The translations under genes and the position numbers were made by a program. A DNA stretch of 64,000 bases from DASZIT01 sp036268775 (GTDB lineage Bacteria > Actinomycetota > Acidimicrobiia > Acidimicrobiales > RAAP-2). The notes under the pieces were generated by a model. The model had not been told where the DNA came from. It was given only the letters and a program-made list of their open reading frames with translations, and made no database searches. This document shows positions 17,177-25,084 of the stretch, piece after piece (the stretch's first letter is position 1; every line of letters begins with the position of its first letter). The DNA lies in contig DATATM010000031.1 in assembly GCA_036268775.1 (NCBI GenBank), positions 263,310 through 327,309 of the forward strand. The letters run 5' to 3'.

Positions 17177-17352
17177 CGCCGCCAAGAGATTTGGCCGGGG
17201 CCGATTGGCCGACCCCCGGTCTTTGATCCAGCCCGACCCGATGAGGTTGCCCGGTAGCTTCCTAGAGTGGCCGTTAGGCCATCCAGGTCGCGGGTAACGG
17301 GGCGTTGCCGACCGCGATGATTCAACGGTCAGGGAACGGGAGGACGCGAACC

Positions 17353-18114
17353 GTGCACGTGCTCGACAATCCGGTATGGCATGCCCTGAGGGGACCTCAA
17401 CAAGTCCTGGGCCGGTCCACTGAACGGGTAGGCCGCTTCGACGAGGACGTGTCTCCATTCGGTGCCCTCGCCGACGGAGCGGACGTGGACTTGGCTTGGC
17501 CGGAACTGGCCCGGCTGCTCGGCCCCAACGGGACTGCTGAGCTCACCGGTGATCTGCCCGATCCTCCGGCGGGGTGGACGGTCACGTCCCGTCTCGAGGG
17601 GGTGCAGATGGTGGCCGAGAGGCTGCGCGGACAGCCGACCGAGCCCGGGTCCCGGCGGGAAGGAGCAACCTCGTCCCCGCCCCGGCAGACCGCCCCGGAG
17701 ACCTCGGCGGTCAAGACCGTTGCCCCGTCCCCGGTACCCCTCGACGCCGCGAACGTCCCGGAGATGATGGCGCTGGTCAAGGTGGCGCAGCCCGGCCCGT
17801 TCGAGGCACGGACCATCGAGTTCGGCGGTTACCTGGGGATCCGAATCGACGGGGATCTGGTGGCCATGGCCGGTGAGCGTCTCCGTCCACCCGGGTACAC
17901 CGAAATCAGTGCGGTGGCCACCCACCCCGACTACCGGCGTCGGGGTCTGGCCCGGCAGGTGGTGCTCTCGGTGGCCGACAACATCATCCGGCGTGGCGAC
18001 ACCCCAATCCTTCACGCCCTGCTCCGCAACCCCGGTGCCATCGACCTGTACGAATCCCTCGGGTTTACCGCCCGACGCCCGATGACGTTCCAGTGTTTGG
18101 AGGCACCGGGATGA
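17353..18114 (+). CDS. GNAT-family N-acetyltransferase
   Basis: 253 residues. The C-terminal half is a GNAT domain: ISAVATHPDYRRRGLARQVV near residue 180 is the acetyl-CoA-binding motif A, and NPGAIDLYESLGF closes the domain. The N-terminal half (HVLDNPVWHALRGP...) is a family-specific extension. GTG 17353 is chosen over TTG 17305 and ATG 17317 because GGGAGG at 17338-17343 sits about 9 nt before it. The last 50 nt overlap the 3' end of the convergent lipoprotein gene. Acetyl acceptor unknown. Confidence 0.85.
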   Translation: MHVLDNPVWHALRGPQQVLGRSTERVGRFDEDVSPFGALADGADVDLAWPELARLLGPNGTAELTGDLPDPPAGWTVTSRLEGVQMVAERLRGQPTEPGSRREGATSSPPRQTAPETSAVKTVAPSPVPLDAANVPEMMALVKVAQPGPFEARTIEFGGYLGIRIDGDLVAMAGERLRPPGYTEISAVATHPDYRRRGLARQVVLSVADNIIRRGDTPILHALLRNPGAIDLYESLGFTARRPMTFQCLEAPG

Positions 18115-19189
18115 CCACCACCGTCGGTTGACCGCCGACGGCCACCCTGGCTCCGACCGCGCCGCTGGCCAACTTCAGGGACACCAGGGTGCCGTTGCCT
18201 CCCCCCACCCAGGCGGTGCGCCCATGGTCGGAAAGCGCCAATGCTTGGGCGGTGGTTCCCACCGACAACGGAGCACCGGCGCGGTGGCGGATCAAGTCGA
18301 CCGGCGTCACGTTGTCACCGCCGCTCACATAGGCGACGGTGCTCGACCTCCAGATGGCGATATCGGTGGGATTGCCGGCGACCGGGATGGGTGGCTCAGC
18401 GGTCAGGCGCACCAGGTCGACGGGCGTGACCGCGCCGGACTCGAAGTCGGCTACCAGGGCGGTGGTGCTGTCCGGGCCGATCACCACCGCGTCGGGCTCG
18501 GGACCGGCCGCCACCGGGGCCAGGGGCGCCATCGCCGGCAGGTCGAGAGGAGTGATGGTGCCATCCTGGTAGTTGGCCACCAGGGCCAGCTTCCCGTTGG
18601 GAGCGATGGTGACCGCCACCGGTTGGTGTCCCACTGGGACGGGAGTACCCACCTTCATCGACGGGAGGGCCACCGGAGTCACGGTGTTGTCGCCGAAGTT
18701 GGCCACCAACGCCAGCGAACCGTCAGGGGTGACCGCCACCGCGTCGGGCTCGAGACCGACGGTGGCTCCGCCGATCGCCTTGCCGGTGGCGGTGGAGATC
18801 TCGCTCAGCCGGTTGATGCCCTTGTCCGTCACCAGGAGATGGGCACCGTCGGGAGTGGCGGCCATGGCCGCCGGTAGCGAGCCGGTGGTGATGGTGCCCA
18901 AGCCAGTGGCGGAGGCGGTGTCGACCACCGTCAGGGTGCTCCCCGGATCGGCCAACCCGGCGACGGTGGCCACGTAGGCCGCGGTCCCCGGGGAAGCGGC
19001 CGACGCTCCCGCGGCTCCACAGCCGGCCAGCAGCGCGGCTCCGGCCAGGAGCCATCCCGCCAGGGCCATCGAGGTCACCCCGGCGTGACCACCCGCGATC
19101 TTGCCGACGGATCGGATGGGCGCGGTTTTCGCCGGTTGTTCCGACCGGGCTCGGGACGGCACGGGCACGGTGAGTTCAACCCCGGGCAC
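18065..19189 (-). CDS. YncE-like beta-propeller lipoprotein
   Basis: Up to 374 residues. From the internal Met (start 19069) a lipoprotein signal MALAGWLLAGAALLAGC is visible, so 19069 may be the true start and the GTG at 19189 an extension. The mature part has about seven ~40-residue blades with the cores PDGSLALVANFGDNTVTPV and PNGKLALVANYQDGTITPLD, the YVTN/YncE pattern of surface propellers. From 19189 the frame overlaps the end of the aminotransferase gene by 14 nt, so it would be co-transcribed with it. Its own 3' end overlaps the GNAT gene by 50 nt. Probable role: surface-anchored binding protein; partner unknown. Confidence 0.75.
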   Translation of the reverse strand: MPGVELTVPVPSRARSEQPAKTAPIRSVGKIAGGHAGVTSMALAGWLLAGAALLAGCGAAGASAASPGTAAYVATVAGLADPGSTLTVVDTASATGLGTITTGSLPAAMAATPDGAHLLVTDKGINRLSEISTATGKAIGGATVGLEPDAVAVTPDGSLALVANFGDNTVTPVALPSMKVGTPVPVGHQPVAVTIAPNGKLALVANYQDGTITPLDLPAMAPLAPVAAGPEPDAVVIGPDSTTALVADFESGAVTPVDLVRLTAEPPIPVAGNPTDIAIWRSSTVAYVSGGDNVTPVDLIRHRAGAPLSVGTTAQALALSDHGRTAWVGGGNGTLVSLKLASGAVGARVAVGGQPTVVVIPVPPNTGTSSGVGR

Positions 19190-20612
19190 ACGAGGCGCCG
19201 AGCTCCCGGGCGGCGTCCCGCCACCCGGGAAGGTCGGTCACCGGAAAGTAGTCGCCGGTCCCGGTGTCCTGTTGGTAAGGGACCGGCTCCGGGAGCCCGC
19301 CGGCCAGATCGGCCACCGCCGCCAGCAGGACGTCGACCTCCTCGCCCGACGTCCCCAATCCCGCGCTGGCCCGTACCGCCCCGGGGACATTGCGGTGGTC
19401 ACCCCCGAGCACCTCGTCCCGGTAGGCGTTGACGGCGACGTCGTCGAGGCCGAGCAACCGCACGACGTAGGGATGGGCACAGAAGCATCCGTGCCGTACC
19501 GCGATCCCGAACTCGGCACTGAGCCGGGCCGCCACCCGGGCGTGGTGCATCCCCTCGATGGTGAAGGCGGCCACCGGAAGGGTGTCGACGCCGCTGTCCG
19601 CCGGCGGACCGAGAAGGTGCACGCCGCCGATGGCGGACAACCCCTGCCGGAGCCGACCAACCAACGCCTGCTCATGGGCGGCGATCCGCTCCCAGCCGAT
19701 GGCGCCGAGCCCGTCGATGGCGGCATGGAGGGCTACCGCTCCGACCACGTTGGGAGAACCGGCCTCCTCCCGGTCGGGCGGGGCCGTCCACACCACTTCG
19801 TCCAGGCCGACCAGGTCGACGGCGCCACCGCCGGCCAGAAACGGATCCCCGGTCTCGAAGGTGGAGCGGGGCCCGATCAGCGCCCCCGATCCGAAGGGGG
19901 CGTAGAGCTTGTGGCCGCTGAAGGCCAGATAGTCGGCCGAGACCGGCAGGGGCCGGTGGGGAGCGAGTTGGGCGGCGTCGACGGCTACCGGGATGCCCCG
20001 GTGGTGGGCGCTCTCGACGATGGCGTCGAGCGGAGGCAGCCAACCGGTGACGTTCGATGCCCCGGTGATGGCCAGCAGCTTCGGGGCCGGGTCGGCGTCC
20101 AGGGCAGCCTCCACGTCCTCCACGGTGAAGGTGCCTTGGGTGGTGCATTCCACGTAGCGGCGCTCGGCTACCCGGCCCCAGGGCAGCAGGTTGGCATGGT
20201 GTTCGACCACGGTGGTCACCACCACGTCGGTGGGGGACAGCCGTAACCGGTAGGCCAGATGGTTGATCGCCTCGGTGGTGTTGCGGCACAGCACGGCCAC
20301 GTCGTCACCGTCGGGATCCCGGCCGGCGAAGGACAACACCGCCCGACGGGCGTCCTCGTAGGCGGCGGTGGCCCGGCGGGACCGGTAGCCGGCGCCGCGG
20401 TGGACGCTCGAATACCAGGGGAGGAACTCGGTCACCCGGGCGGCAGCAACCGCCAACGACTGGGTGGAGGCCGCCTGGTCGAGTTCGATGGCGGGCCGGT
20501 CGATCCCATCGAGGCAGGGGACCAACTGGCCGGCCCCGATCAGCTCGGCCAGCGGGTCGGCCGGCGACGGAGTGCCGCGGGATTCCGCGGTGGAGGTGCT
20601 CACCCCATTCAC
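19176..20612 (-). CDS. Class V aminotransferase (cysteine desulfurase-like)
   Basis: 478-residue PLP enzyme. The Schiff-base lysine is in FSGHKLYAPFG near residue 233, the PLP-phosphate contacts in VDAAQL before it, and a conserved-looking cysteine in RHGCFCAHPYV near residue 375, where cysteine desulfurases carry their active-site Cys. It lacks suf/isc neighbours, so sulfur transfer to another pathway (or a selenocysteine lyase/epimerase role) is equally possible. The divergent zinc-finger gene begins only 12 nt away from the annotated start (ATG 20612), so the real start of one of the two may be further in. Confidence 0.82.
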   Translation of the reverse strand: MNGVSTSTAESRGTPSPADPLAELIGAGQLVPCLDGIDRPAIELDQAASTQSLAVAAARVTEFLPWYSSVHRGAGYRSRRATAAYEDARRAVLSFAGRDPDGDDVAVLCRNTTEAINHLAYRLRLSPTDVVVTTVVEHHANLLPWGRVAERRYVECTTQGTFTVEDVEAALDADPAPKLLAITGASNVTGWLPPLDAIVESAHHRGIPVAVDAAQLAPHRPLPVSADYLAFSGHKLYAPFGSGALIGPRSTFETGDPFLAGGGAVDLVGLDEVVWTAPPDREEAGSPNVVGAVALHAAIDGLGAIGWERIAAHEQALVGRLRQGLSAIGGVHLLGPPADSGVDTLPVAAFTIEGMHHARVAARLSAEFGIAVRHGCFCAHPYVVRLLGLDDVAVNAYRDEVLGGDHRNVPGAVRASAGLGTSGEEVDVLLAAVADLAGGLPEPVPYQQDTGTGDYFPVTDLPGWRDAARELGASCARG

Positions 20613-20624
20613 CCTACGGGTACC

Positions 20625-20915
20625 ATGCCGGGGATGAACGCCGACCTCAACCAGTCAGACACCCAGGTCGTCGACGGTGGAACGACCGCCGGCGGAGGGG
20701 TGGATGCCGAGGTCAGGGGGGACAAGCCGGCCGAGGGCGGGGTGACCGAAGCCGACATCGACGCCGTCGATGCCCTCCTCAACGACGTCGAGCAGTCGCT
20801 GTCCCGGCTGGATGCCGGCACCTACGGGAGGTGCGAGGAGTGCGGCGAACCCATCGATGAGGCCCGGCTCGCCGAACTCCCCACCGCCCGGACCTGCGGC
20901 GCCTGCCCGGTCTGA
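20625..20915 (+). CDS. DksA/TraR-type C4 zinc-finger protein
   Basis: 96 residues from ATG 20625 (ATG 20634 is an alternative). The C-terminus carries a four-cysteine finger: CEECGEPID, then TCGAC about 16 residues on. The preceding helix DAVDALLNDVEQSLSRLDAGTYGRC is typical of the DksA/TraR family, which in other bacteria binds the RNA polymerase secondary channel. The first ~45 residues are acidic/Gly-rich. The gene is divergent from the aminotransferase and convergent with sodN. Confidence 0.8.
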   Translation: MPGMNADLNQSDTQVVDGGTTAGGGVDAEVRGDKPAEGGVTEADIDAVDALLNDVEQSLSRLDAGTYGRCEECGEPIDEARLAELPTARTCGACPV

Positions 20916-20936
20916 CTGCCTTCTTATTCTGACCGG

Positions 20937-21353
20937 CTACTTCTTGGTCTCCCAGAAGATCTTGTCGATCTCGGCGATCTGGGCCAGCAAGCTCTCGCCC
21001 ACCTTGGCGTCCGTGGTCTTCTTGGCCTCGCCGGCCGTCTTGGTGGCCTTCCAGAACAGGTCGTGAAGTTGCGGGTACTTCTCGAGGTGCTCGGGCTTGA
21101 AGTAGTCGGTCCACAACACCCAGAGGTGGTGCTTGACCAGATCGGCGCGCTCTTCCTTGATGATGATGGCCCGGGTCTTGAAGACCTCATCGTCCGAGTC
21201 GTTGTACTTGTCCATGGTGTTCTTCACCGACTCGGCCTCGATGCGGGCCTGGGCCGGGTCGTAGACGCCACAGGGCAGATCGCAGTGGGCGTGCCCGGTC
21301 ACCGGTGCGGACAGTTGGTCGAGCGTGGTCAGCAGACGGTCAGCGATTCGCAT
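20937..21353 (-). CDS. sodN: Nickel superoxide dismutase precursor
   Basis: 138 residues with the nickel hook HCDLPCGVY at residues 23-31. In the mature enzyme the His (here H23) becomes residue 1 and, with the two Cys, binds Ni, so a 22-residue leader must be removed. The remaining helices (EAESVKNTMDKYN; EERADLVKHHLWVLWTDYF) match the family over its full length. ATG 21353 has AAGGAG about 10 nt upstream. The processing protease gene sodX is divergently transcribed across a ~76-nt gap, the classic actinobacterial pairing. Function: cytoplasmic superoxide detoxification. Confidence 0.95.
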   Translation of the reverse strand: MRIADRLLTTLDQLSAPVTGHAHCDLPCGVYDPAQARIEAESVKNTMDKYNDSDDEVFKTRAIIIKEERADLVKHHLWVLWTDYFKPEHLEKYPQLHDLFWKATKTAGEAKKTTDAKVGESLLAQIAEIDKIFWETKK

Positions 21354-21429
21354 GGGGCAAGGCTCCTTGTGTTCTGTGGTGCAGAGTGGTTGAGATGCAA
21401 TGCCGGCCCACCTTATCGAGGATGCCCTG

Positions 21430-21903
21430 ATGGCGGCCCGTCCAGGTCGTTCTACCCGGAAGCCGGGCGGAGCAATCCTCGGCGCCGCCGCGCTGTCGGC
21501 GATCGCGGGTGCGGCGGTGCTGTCCCGATCGGTGCACCGGGTGAAGGTGGAGGGTGGATCGATGGCCCCCGCCCTGCTGCCCGGCGACTGCCTGCTGGTG
21601 GTGAGGCCGGCCTACCGGGGGCTTCGGCTTTTCTCGGGCCAGGAGCCATGGCTGGAGCCCGGAGAGGTGGTGGCGGTGCGCGACCCCAGGCATCCAGGCA
21701 GGGTTCTGGTCAAGCGGGTGGCGAGAGTGGACGGTGACGGCGCCAGCCTCGAGGTCCTCGGCGACGCCAGCCATGCCAGTACCGACAGCCGGACGTTCGG
21801 ACCGGTCCCGATGTCATCGGTGCTGGGGCGAGCCGTCTACCGATACGCCCCGCCCGGGCGAACGGGCCGTGGCCCCTGGGTGGCGGGGTACGATCGACGG
21901 TAA
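21430..21903 (+). CDS. sodX: Nickel-type superoxide dismutase maturation protease (S26 family)
   Basis: 157 residues. An N-terminal hydrophobic segment (residues ~14-32) is followed by the S26 catalytic serine in EGGSMAPALLPGD (S44) and the general-base lysine in RVLVKRVARVDGD (K95). The GDASHASTDSRTFGPV box is typical of the signal-peptidase fold. Adjacent to sodN, it is assigned to cleavage of the SodN leader. ATG 21430 is preferred over ATG 21400 because GAGGA at 21418-21422 is well placed. The stop TAA overlaps the next ATG by 1 nt, so it is co-transcribed with the RsiG-like gene. Confidence 0.88.
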   Translation: MAARPGRSTRKPGGAILGAAALSAIAGAAVLSRSVHRVKVEGGSMAPALLPGDCLLVVRPAYRGLRLFSGQEPWLEPGEVVAVRDPRHPGRVLVKRVARVDGDGASLEVLGDASHASTDSRTFGPVPMSSVLGRAVYRYAPPGRTGRGPWVAGYDRR

Positions 21904-22463
21904 TGGCGAGTCTCCAGGCTGACCTCGGTCGTCTTCTCACCGACTCCTACCTCCGCGGTATCGAGTCGAAGTCCCTCGACGACATCCGCTCCATGCGGGC
22001 GGAGTGCCAGTCGGCGGAAGTCGCCCTCTCCTACCTCCGGCGGCTGGCCCAGGGCCGCCTCGATATCGTCCAGGCCTACCTGGTCCGCCCGGTGGCCGAC
22101 GGCGACCCCGCCGCTACCGAGCCCCCGGATCTGGCCGCCCTGGTCGAGGGGCTGCCGGCCATCCTCTCCTCCGGTCCCGGACGCCCTCCCGGGCCGGGTC
22201 ACATGGTGACGGTGCTGGCTCCCGACACCGAAGACTCCGACCTCACCGCCGAGCTGGACTCGGTTGTGAGCTCCGACGAGATCGGCCACCTCGGTGAGCT
22301 GAGCCAGGAGCGGCTCAGCGTCATGGCCGACGGCCTGGAGGAGATCGAACGCCGGGTGTCCGCCGACCGCCGGGCCCTCCACCAACGGATCGACACCCTC
22401 CAGGCGGAATTGGTGAGCCGCTACAAGACCGGCCGCGCCTCGGTCGACGGCCTGCTGTCGTGA
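21903..22463 (+). CDS. rsiG: RsiG-like c-di-GMP-binding anti-sigma factor (AmfC-like)
   Basis: 186 residues, largely helical. Residues 39-54 (E39, S43, R46, Q50, D54) fit exactly the c-di-GMP signature E(x3)S(x2)R(x3)Q(x3)D described for Streptomyces RsiG, which sequesters the sporulation/motility-type sigma factor WhiG when bound to c-di-GMP. A second copy at 149-164 (E149, S153, R156, H160, D164) fits except that Gln is replaced by His. The two helices are separated by a ~95-residue Pro/Gly-rich, acidic linker. ATG overlaps the sodX stop (TAATG); the XRE regulator follows with a 4-nt overlap. No whiG-like sigma gene is in the window. The motif match is seen directly; sigma binding is inferred. 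Confidence 0.78.
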   Translation: MASLQADLGRLLTDSYLRGIESKSLDDIRSMRAECQSAEVALSYLRRLAQGRLDIVQAYLVRPVADGDPAATEPPDLAALVEGLPAILSSGPGRPPGPGHMVTVLAPDTEDSDLTAELDSVVSSDEIGHLGELSQERLSVMADGLEEIERRVSADRRALHQRIDTLQAELVSRYKTGRASVDGLLS

Positions 22464-23017
22464 GGGGCAAGAAGGAACTCGGTGCCGAAAGGATCCCGGT
22501 GGTGAAAGAGCTGCCGGAGCGGTTCAACGAGCTCGGGTCGTTCATCCGCGAGCAGCGGGGGAGCGCCCGGCTGTCGTTGCGCCGGCTCTCCGAGCTGGCC
22601 GGGATCTCCAACCCCTACCTGAGCCAGATCGAGCGGGGGCTGCGCCGGCCGTCGGCGGAGATCCTCCAGCAGATCGCCAAGGCACTCCGGATCTCGGCGG
22701 AGACCCTCTACGTCCAGGCCGGGATCCTGGAGAAGCCGGACGGGAACACCGACCTGGCCCGCCACATCTTCGGCGACAACAACTTGAACGAAGAGCAGAA
22801 GCAGGCCCTGATGCGGATCTACCTCTCCTTTCGGCACGAGAACGAGGACAACGCCGATCTGGCCGCCGCGGCGGCGTCGGCGTCGCCTGCGTCCTCGCCC
22901 GGGGACGCGCCATCGACCGAGGCAACGGTGGCTGTCGAGGCGTCGGTGTCCGGGGCCCCATCGGAGAGCCCCTCCGGAGCCGAAGGGGCTACCGACCGGG
23001 GGTCGGTGGCCGGCTGA
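22460..23017 (+). CDS. XRE-family transcriptional regulator
   Basis: 185 residues. A Cro/CI-type helix-turn-helix spans about residues 20-75 (LRRLSELAGISNPYLSQIER, then PSAEILQQIAKALRIS). A helical middle (NLNEEQKQALMRIYLSFR) and an Ala/Ser/Pro-rich disordered tail of ~60 residues follow. GTG 22460 overlaps the RsiG-like stop as GTGA, so the two are translationally coupled; this neighbour is plausibly part of the same developmental or surface-lifestyle control. Target genes unknown. Confidence 0.85.
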   Translation: MRGKKELGAERIPVVKELPERFNELGSFIREQRGSARLSLRRLSELAGISNPYLSQIERGLRRPSAEILQQIAKALRISAETLYVQAGILEKPDGNTDLARHIFGDNNLNEEQKQALMRIYLSFRHENEDNADLAAAAASASPASSPGDAPSTEATVAVEASVSGAPSESPSGAEGATDRGSVAG

Positions 23018-23189
23018 GCCGGTTGGCCCGGCGCTCCGGCGCTGGATCTGGGTTGGATGTGGGTTGGATGGGGGAATTAGCCGTGCGGGCGGGGTGGATG
23101 CGGCCGGCGGTCGCCCGGCGGGGATCGGGGGACGGGCCGGTCGAGGTTGCCGCCGAGTTATCGGGTCATCCCTATAGGCTCGGCGAGGC

Positions 23190-24452
23190 ATGAGACGCCT
23201 GGCCGTACTGTCGTTGCACACATCGCCGCTGGCCCAACCCGGAACCGGGGACGGTGGCGGCATGAACGTCTACGTGCGCGAGCTGTCCTCCGCCCTCGCC
23301 CGGTCGGGGGCCGAGTGCGACGTGTTCACCCGGTCGTGGTCGGACACCCTCCCGGCCGTCGTCACCGTGGAACCCGGGTTCCGGGTGCACCACATCGCCG
23401 CCGGCCCGCCGACCCCGATGGCCAAGGAGTCGCTGCCCGGGGTGGTGGACGAGTTCGCCGAGGGCGTCCTCAAGACCATGGAGTCGGTGGGGAGCGGACT
23501 CACCGACCAGGACCTGCCCTTCGACGCCGTGCACGCCAACTACTGGCTGAGCGGCCTGGCCGGCCACACCATCAAGCACCAGTTGAACATCCCGTTGGTG
23601 TCGACCTTTCACACCCTCGACCGGGTCAAGGCCGAGTTCAGCCCCGAGGAGGTGGAGGCCGACTCCGCCCACCTCCGGGCGGAGGCGGAAGCCGCCACCA
23701 TCAACTGCTCGGACACCGTGCTCGCCTCCTGCTCCGTCGAGGCCGACCAGATCTCCGAGCTCTACCACGCCGATCCGTCCCGGATCCGGATCGTGGCTCC
23801 CGGCGTCGACCATGCCTTCTTCGGTCCTGGTTACCGGCCCCAGGCCCGCGCCGCGCTGGGGTTGCCGATGGACGGGCCTTTGCTGTTGTTCGTGGGCCGG
23901 ATCCAACCGCTGAAGGGGGTCGAGGTGGCGGTGCGGGCGCTGGCCCGGCTCCGGGTCGATCGGCCCGACGCCCGGCTGGCCATCGTCGGCGGCCCGAGCG
24001 GGCCCCGGGGCGACGTCGAGCTGGAGCGGATGATGTCCATGGTCGACGAGTTGGGCCTCGCCGACCGGGTGGTGTTCGTCCCGCCCCGCCCCCATGAACT
24101 CCTCTCCACCTACTACCGGGCGGCCGACGTCTGTCTGGTCCCCAGCCGATCCGAGTCCTTCGGGCTGGTAGCGCTGGAGGCCGCCGCCTGCGGGACCCCG
24201 GTGGTGGCCTCCGATGTGGGCGGGCTGCGCAGCCTGGTCGATCACGGTCGCACCGGCTTCTTGGTGGAGGACCCGACCCCGGAGGCGTTCGCCGCCTGGA
24301 TCCGCCAGATCCTGGCCGAGCCGCTGCTGGCCGAGCGTCTGGGCACCGGTGCGGTGCTTCGGGCCCGCCGCTACACCTGGGCCCGGGCCGCCTCCCTGCT
24401 CCACGACATCTACGAGGACCTGACCGTCGGGCGGCTGGTCGAGTGCCCTTGA
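23190..24452 (+). CDS. mshA: D-inositol-3-phosphate glycosyltransferase (mycothiol biosynthesis)
   Basis: 420-residue GT-B (GT4) glycosyltransferase. The N-terminal HTSPLAQPGTGDGGGMNVYV is the hallmark of MshA, which joins GlcNAc from UDP-GlcNAc to 1-L-myo-inositol 1-phosphate as the first step of mycothiol synthesis. FHTLDRVK near residue 140 and the C-terminal ESFGLVALEAAACGTPVVAS (E-x7-E) agree. ATG 23190; a TATAGG hexamer at 23173-23178 could be a -10 box for a short leader. A YbjN-domain gene follows, as it does next to mshA in mycobacteria. Presence implies a mycothiol-based thiol system. Confidence 0.9.
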   Translation: MRRLAVLSLHTSPLAQPGTGDGGGMNVYVRELSSALARSGAECDVFTRSWSDTLPAVVTVEPGFRVHHIAAGPPTPMAKESLPGVVDEFAEGVLKTMESVGSGLTDQDLPFDAVHANYWLSGLAGHTIKHQLNIPLVSTFHTLDRVKAEFSPEEVEADSAHLRAEAEAATINCSDTVLASCSVEADQISELYHADPSRIRIVAPGVDHAFFGPGYRPQARAALGLPMDGPLLLFVGRIQPLKGVEVAVRALARLRVDRPDARLAIVGGPSGPRGDVELERMMSMVDELGLADRVVFVPPRPHELLSTYYRAADVCLVPSRSESFGLVALEAAACGTPVVASDVGGLRSLVDHGRTGFLVEDPTPEAFAAWIRQILAEPLLAERLGTGAVLRARRYTWARAASLLHDIYEDLTVGRLVECP

Positions 24453-24466
24453 TGGTTGAGGTTCTG

Positions 24467-24490
24467 TCGCCCTCGCCCTCGCCCTCGCCC
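24467..24490. repeat. Four exact TCGCCC hexamers
   Basis: Four head-to-tail copies of TCGCCC occupy the gap between mshA and the YbjN gene, just before GTG 24496. It is a short slippage-prone tract that could vary the spacing upstream of that start. Confidence 0.7.
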
Positions 24491-24495
24491 GGTCC

Positions 24496-25023
24496 GTGAC
24501 CGAGACCGAGACCCCTGACCGGTGGAGCGGCATCCTCAGCGCCACCGAGCGCGAGGCGGTCTGCGCGGTGATCGACCAGTGGGCCGCCCGGGAGCTGGCT
24601 GACGAGAACGGGGCCCTGGTGGCGGCCGAACGCCAGGAGGGCGGTGACCCGGTTACCGGCGCCGCCCGTTGGTACCTGCGGATGCGGGGAGACGAGAAGG
24701 AGTTCGTGACCGTCTGGCTCACGTTGCGCCAGCGCACCCTCCATCACGAGGCGCAGTTCATGCCCGCTCCCGAGACCAACATCGAGTCCACTTGGGAGTA
24801 CCTGCTGAAACGCAATGCCGACCTGTTGGGCATGAGCTTTGCCCTCGGCCCCGAGGACGCCATCTATCTGGTCGGCCGGGTCCCGGTGGAGCGGGTCGAC
24901 AATGAGGAACTCGATCGGGTGATGGGGGCGTCGCTGGCCTATACCGACGAGTGCTTCCCGACCGCCATGCTCCTCGGCTACGAGGGCATGTACCGGCGCC
25001 GCCCCCGGGCCACCCGGAGCTGA
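24496..25023 (+). CDS. YbjN-domain protein
   Basis: 175 residues with the YbjN fold (similar to type III secretion chaperones). WYLRMRGDEKEFVTVWLTLRQRTLHHEAQFM, read here in short pieces, and LLKRNADLLGMSFALGPEDAIYLVGRV are typical of the actinobacterial YbjN proteins encoded beside mshA. GTG start directly after a TCGCCC repeat, no good ribosome-binding site. Molecular role unknown; conserved adjacency suggests a link to mycothiol or the cell envelope. Confidence 0.75.
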   Translation: MTETETPDRWSGILSATEREAVCAVIDQWAARELADENGALVAAERQEGGDPVTGAARWYLRMRGDEKEFVTVWLTLRQRTLHHEAQFMPAPETNIESTWEYLLKRNADLLGMSFALGPEDAIYLVGRVPVERVDNEELDRVMGASLAYTDECFPTAMLLGYEGMYRRRPRATRS

Positions 25024-25084
25024 CTTTGAGCCGAGTATCGGACCCACTCCGGCCTCCGACCCGGTATCGGCCCGCTGCTAGCGT

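Noticed and set aside
17190..17232. Rho-independent terminator after the propeller gene
   Set aside because: CCGGGG and CCCCGG can pair, but no T-run follows, so it is not called.
23172..25047. Long open frames on the minus strand opposite mshA and the YbjN gene
   Set aside because: High GC leaves antisense frames open; the sense frames match known families end to end and the antisense products are Arg/Gly/Pro-rich with no domains.
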